DNA of 64,000 bases, taken from positions 1 through 64,000 of the forward strand of contig MTML01000064.1 in NCBI GenBank assembly GCA_002011215.1. Direction: 5' to 3'. Positions 63,676 to 64,000 of this stretch are shown here, piece by piece. Each line of letters begins with the position of its first letter. The stretch's first letter is position 1. The stretch is from Archaeoglobus sp. JdFR-24. GTDB taxonomy: Archaea; Halobacteriota; Archaeoglobi; Archaeoglobales; Archaeoglobaceae. Both the position numbers and the translations under genes were made by a program. Under the pieces are notes generated by a model. That model worked only from the letters and a program-made list of their open reading frames with translations, was not told where the DNA came from and did no database searches.

Positions 63676-63723
63676 TTAATGATGATGAGGTGTAAAGATG
63701 TGTGCAAAAACACCAATGTTCAT
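63676..63723 (-). other. Possible upstream mini-ORF, 15 aa
   Basis: In the leader of the secreted-protein gene, a minus-strand ATG opens a 15-codon frame ending in three His codons and TAA. A TATA-like box on the same strand near 63750 would place transcription start close to this ATG. It could be a leader peptide or chance. Confidence 0.2.
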
Positions 63724-63901
63724 TAATTCTTCAAAAAGCTTTATAAATGTTTATACCATTTCAAATACCCTTCTGGACTTGAGCTGTAACTCAATGAATG
63801 CAGAGCAGCAAATCTCCAGAAGTGATCGATAAGGAAGTAATAAACACTCATATTTACAGCCGGGATTGATCTCAATACCGACCAAAACAAATACAGTTTT
63901 G

Positions 63902-64000
63902 CTAATCTACTATGTCTGCTCCTTCAAGCATCAAACCAGTAAGGTTCTCAATAAATTTTCCATTGTCCGCGATCCTCATAGGTTCATTGGAAAAAATATC
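63902..64000 (-). CDS. 3' end of an unidentified gene, cut by the window edge
   Basis: A minus-strand frame enters from the right edge and runs 32 codons to a TAG at 63902-63904. The residues (RIADNGKFIENL, LEGADIVD) look like a normal protein C-terminus. I cannot name the family from so short a piece. It lies upstream of and on the same strand as the secreted-protein gene. Confidence 0.55.
   Translation of the reverse strand, partial: DIFSNEPMRIADNGKFIENLTGLMLEGADIVD

Overview
The window is archaeal and most likely from the Archaeoglobales or a close euryarchaeal relative. The support is the gene set: deazaflavin (F420) synthase genes cofG and cofH, the large subunit of DNA polymerase D, the replication factor C large subunit, GatD, glycerol-1-phosphate dehydrogenase, a mevalonate/isopentenyl-phosphate pathway, a minimal SufCB system, a GPN GTPase, an Rnl3-type RNA ligase and an archaeal initiator tRNA-Met. 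Genes are densely packed. Starts follow either GGAGG/GGTGA ribosome binding sites or a TATA box 25-28 bases upstream, which suggests leaderless mRNAs. No species can be named from the sequence alone.

The left end (1-4540) differs from the rest. It is very AT-rich and holds a compact cassette: a 39-residue Cys-containing peptide (84-203), two radical SAM/SPASM enzymes (251-1294 and 1278-2357) and a major facilitator exporter (2347-3570), all on one strand with overlapping genes. This looks like a ribosomally made, radical-SAM-modified peptide (RiPP) system. It is followed by a 400-base stretch with palindromes and a broken tyrosine recombinase, as expected for an integrated accessory segment. 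It is the most likely undescribed system in the window.

The rest is core genome. 4763-9449 holds a radical SAM protein, a flavodoxin-like protein, serS with a small zinc ribbon, a membrane-anchored metalloprotease-like protein and a small Cys-rich protein. 9520-14802 holds sufCB, a GPN GTPase, family 4 uracil-DNA glycosylase and an NADH-oxidase-type flavoprotein. 14922-22779 holds cofG, cofH, a DUF255 protein and purSLQ. 23038-30589 holds two membrane proteins, a sirtuin, a decayed TnpB element, rfcL, a tRNA methylthiotransferase, a cyclase-family hydrolase and an HsdR-N-like orphan. 30720-41684 holds gatD-argH, a regulator with a DUF504 protein, a dCMP deaminase, a thioredoxin-like protein, htpX, egsA, a phosphoglycolate phosphatase, a heme O synthase-like prenyltransferase with an RsbRD_N protein, a phosphodiesterase and a moaE fusion. 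41792-50261 holds the initiator tRNA, nikR, spoVG, a TatD-like hydrolase, an MBL hydrolase, polC (DP2), a ThiI-like protein without its PP-loop, panE and a small exporter. 50436-55277 holds two CBS proteins, an RNA ligase, a DUF1464 protein and a NAD kinase-like protein. 55541-61988 is an isoprenoid run (memo, mvk, ipk, fni, idsA) ending in gltX. The right end holds a lipoprotein, a secreted coiled-coil/beta-repeat protein and the 3' end of another gene.

Several genes act together. egsA, mvk, ipk, fni and idsA build archaeal ether-lipid precursors. GatD plus GltX implies indirect Gln-tRNA formation. PolC, RfcL and the uracil-DNA glycosylase all end in sliding-clamp (PCNA) binding motifs.
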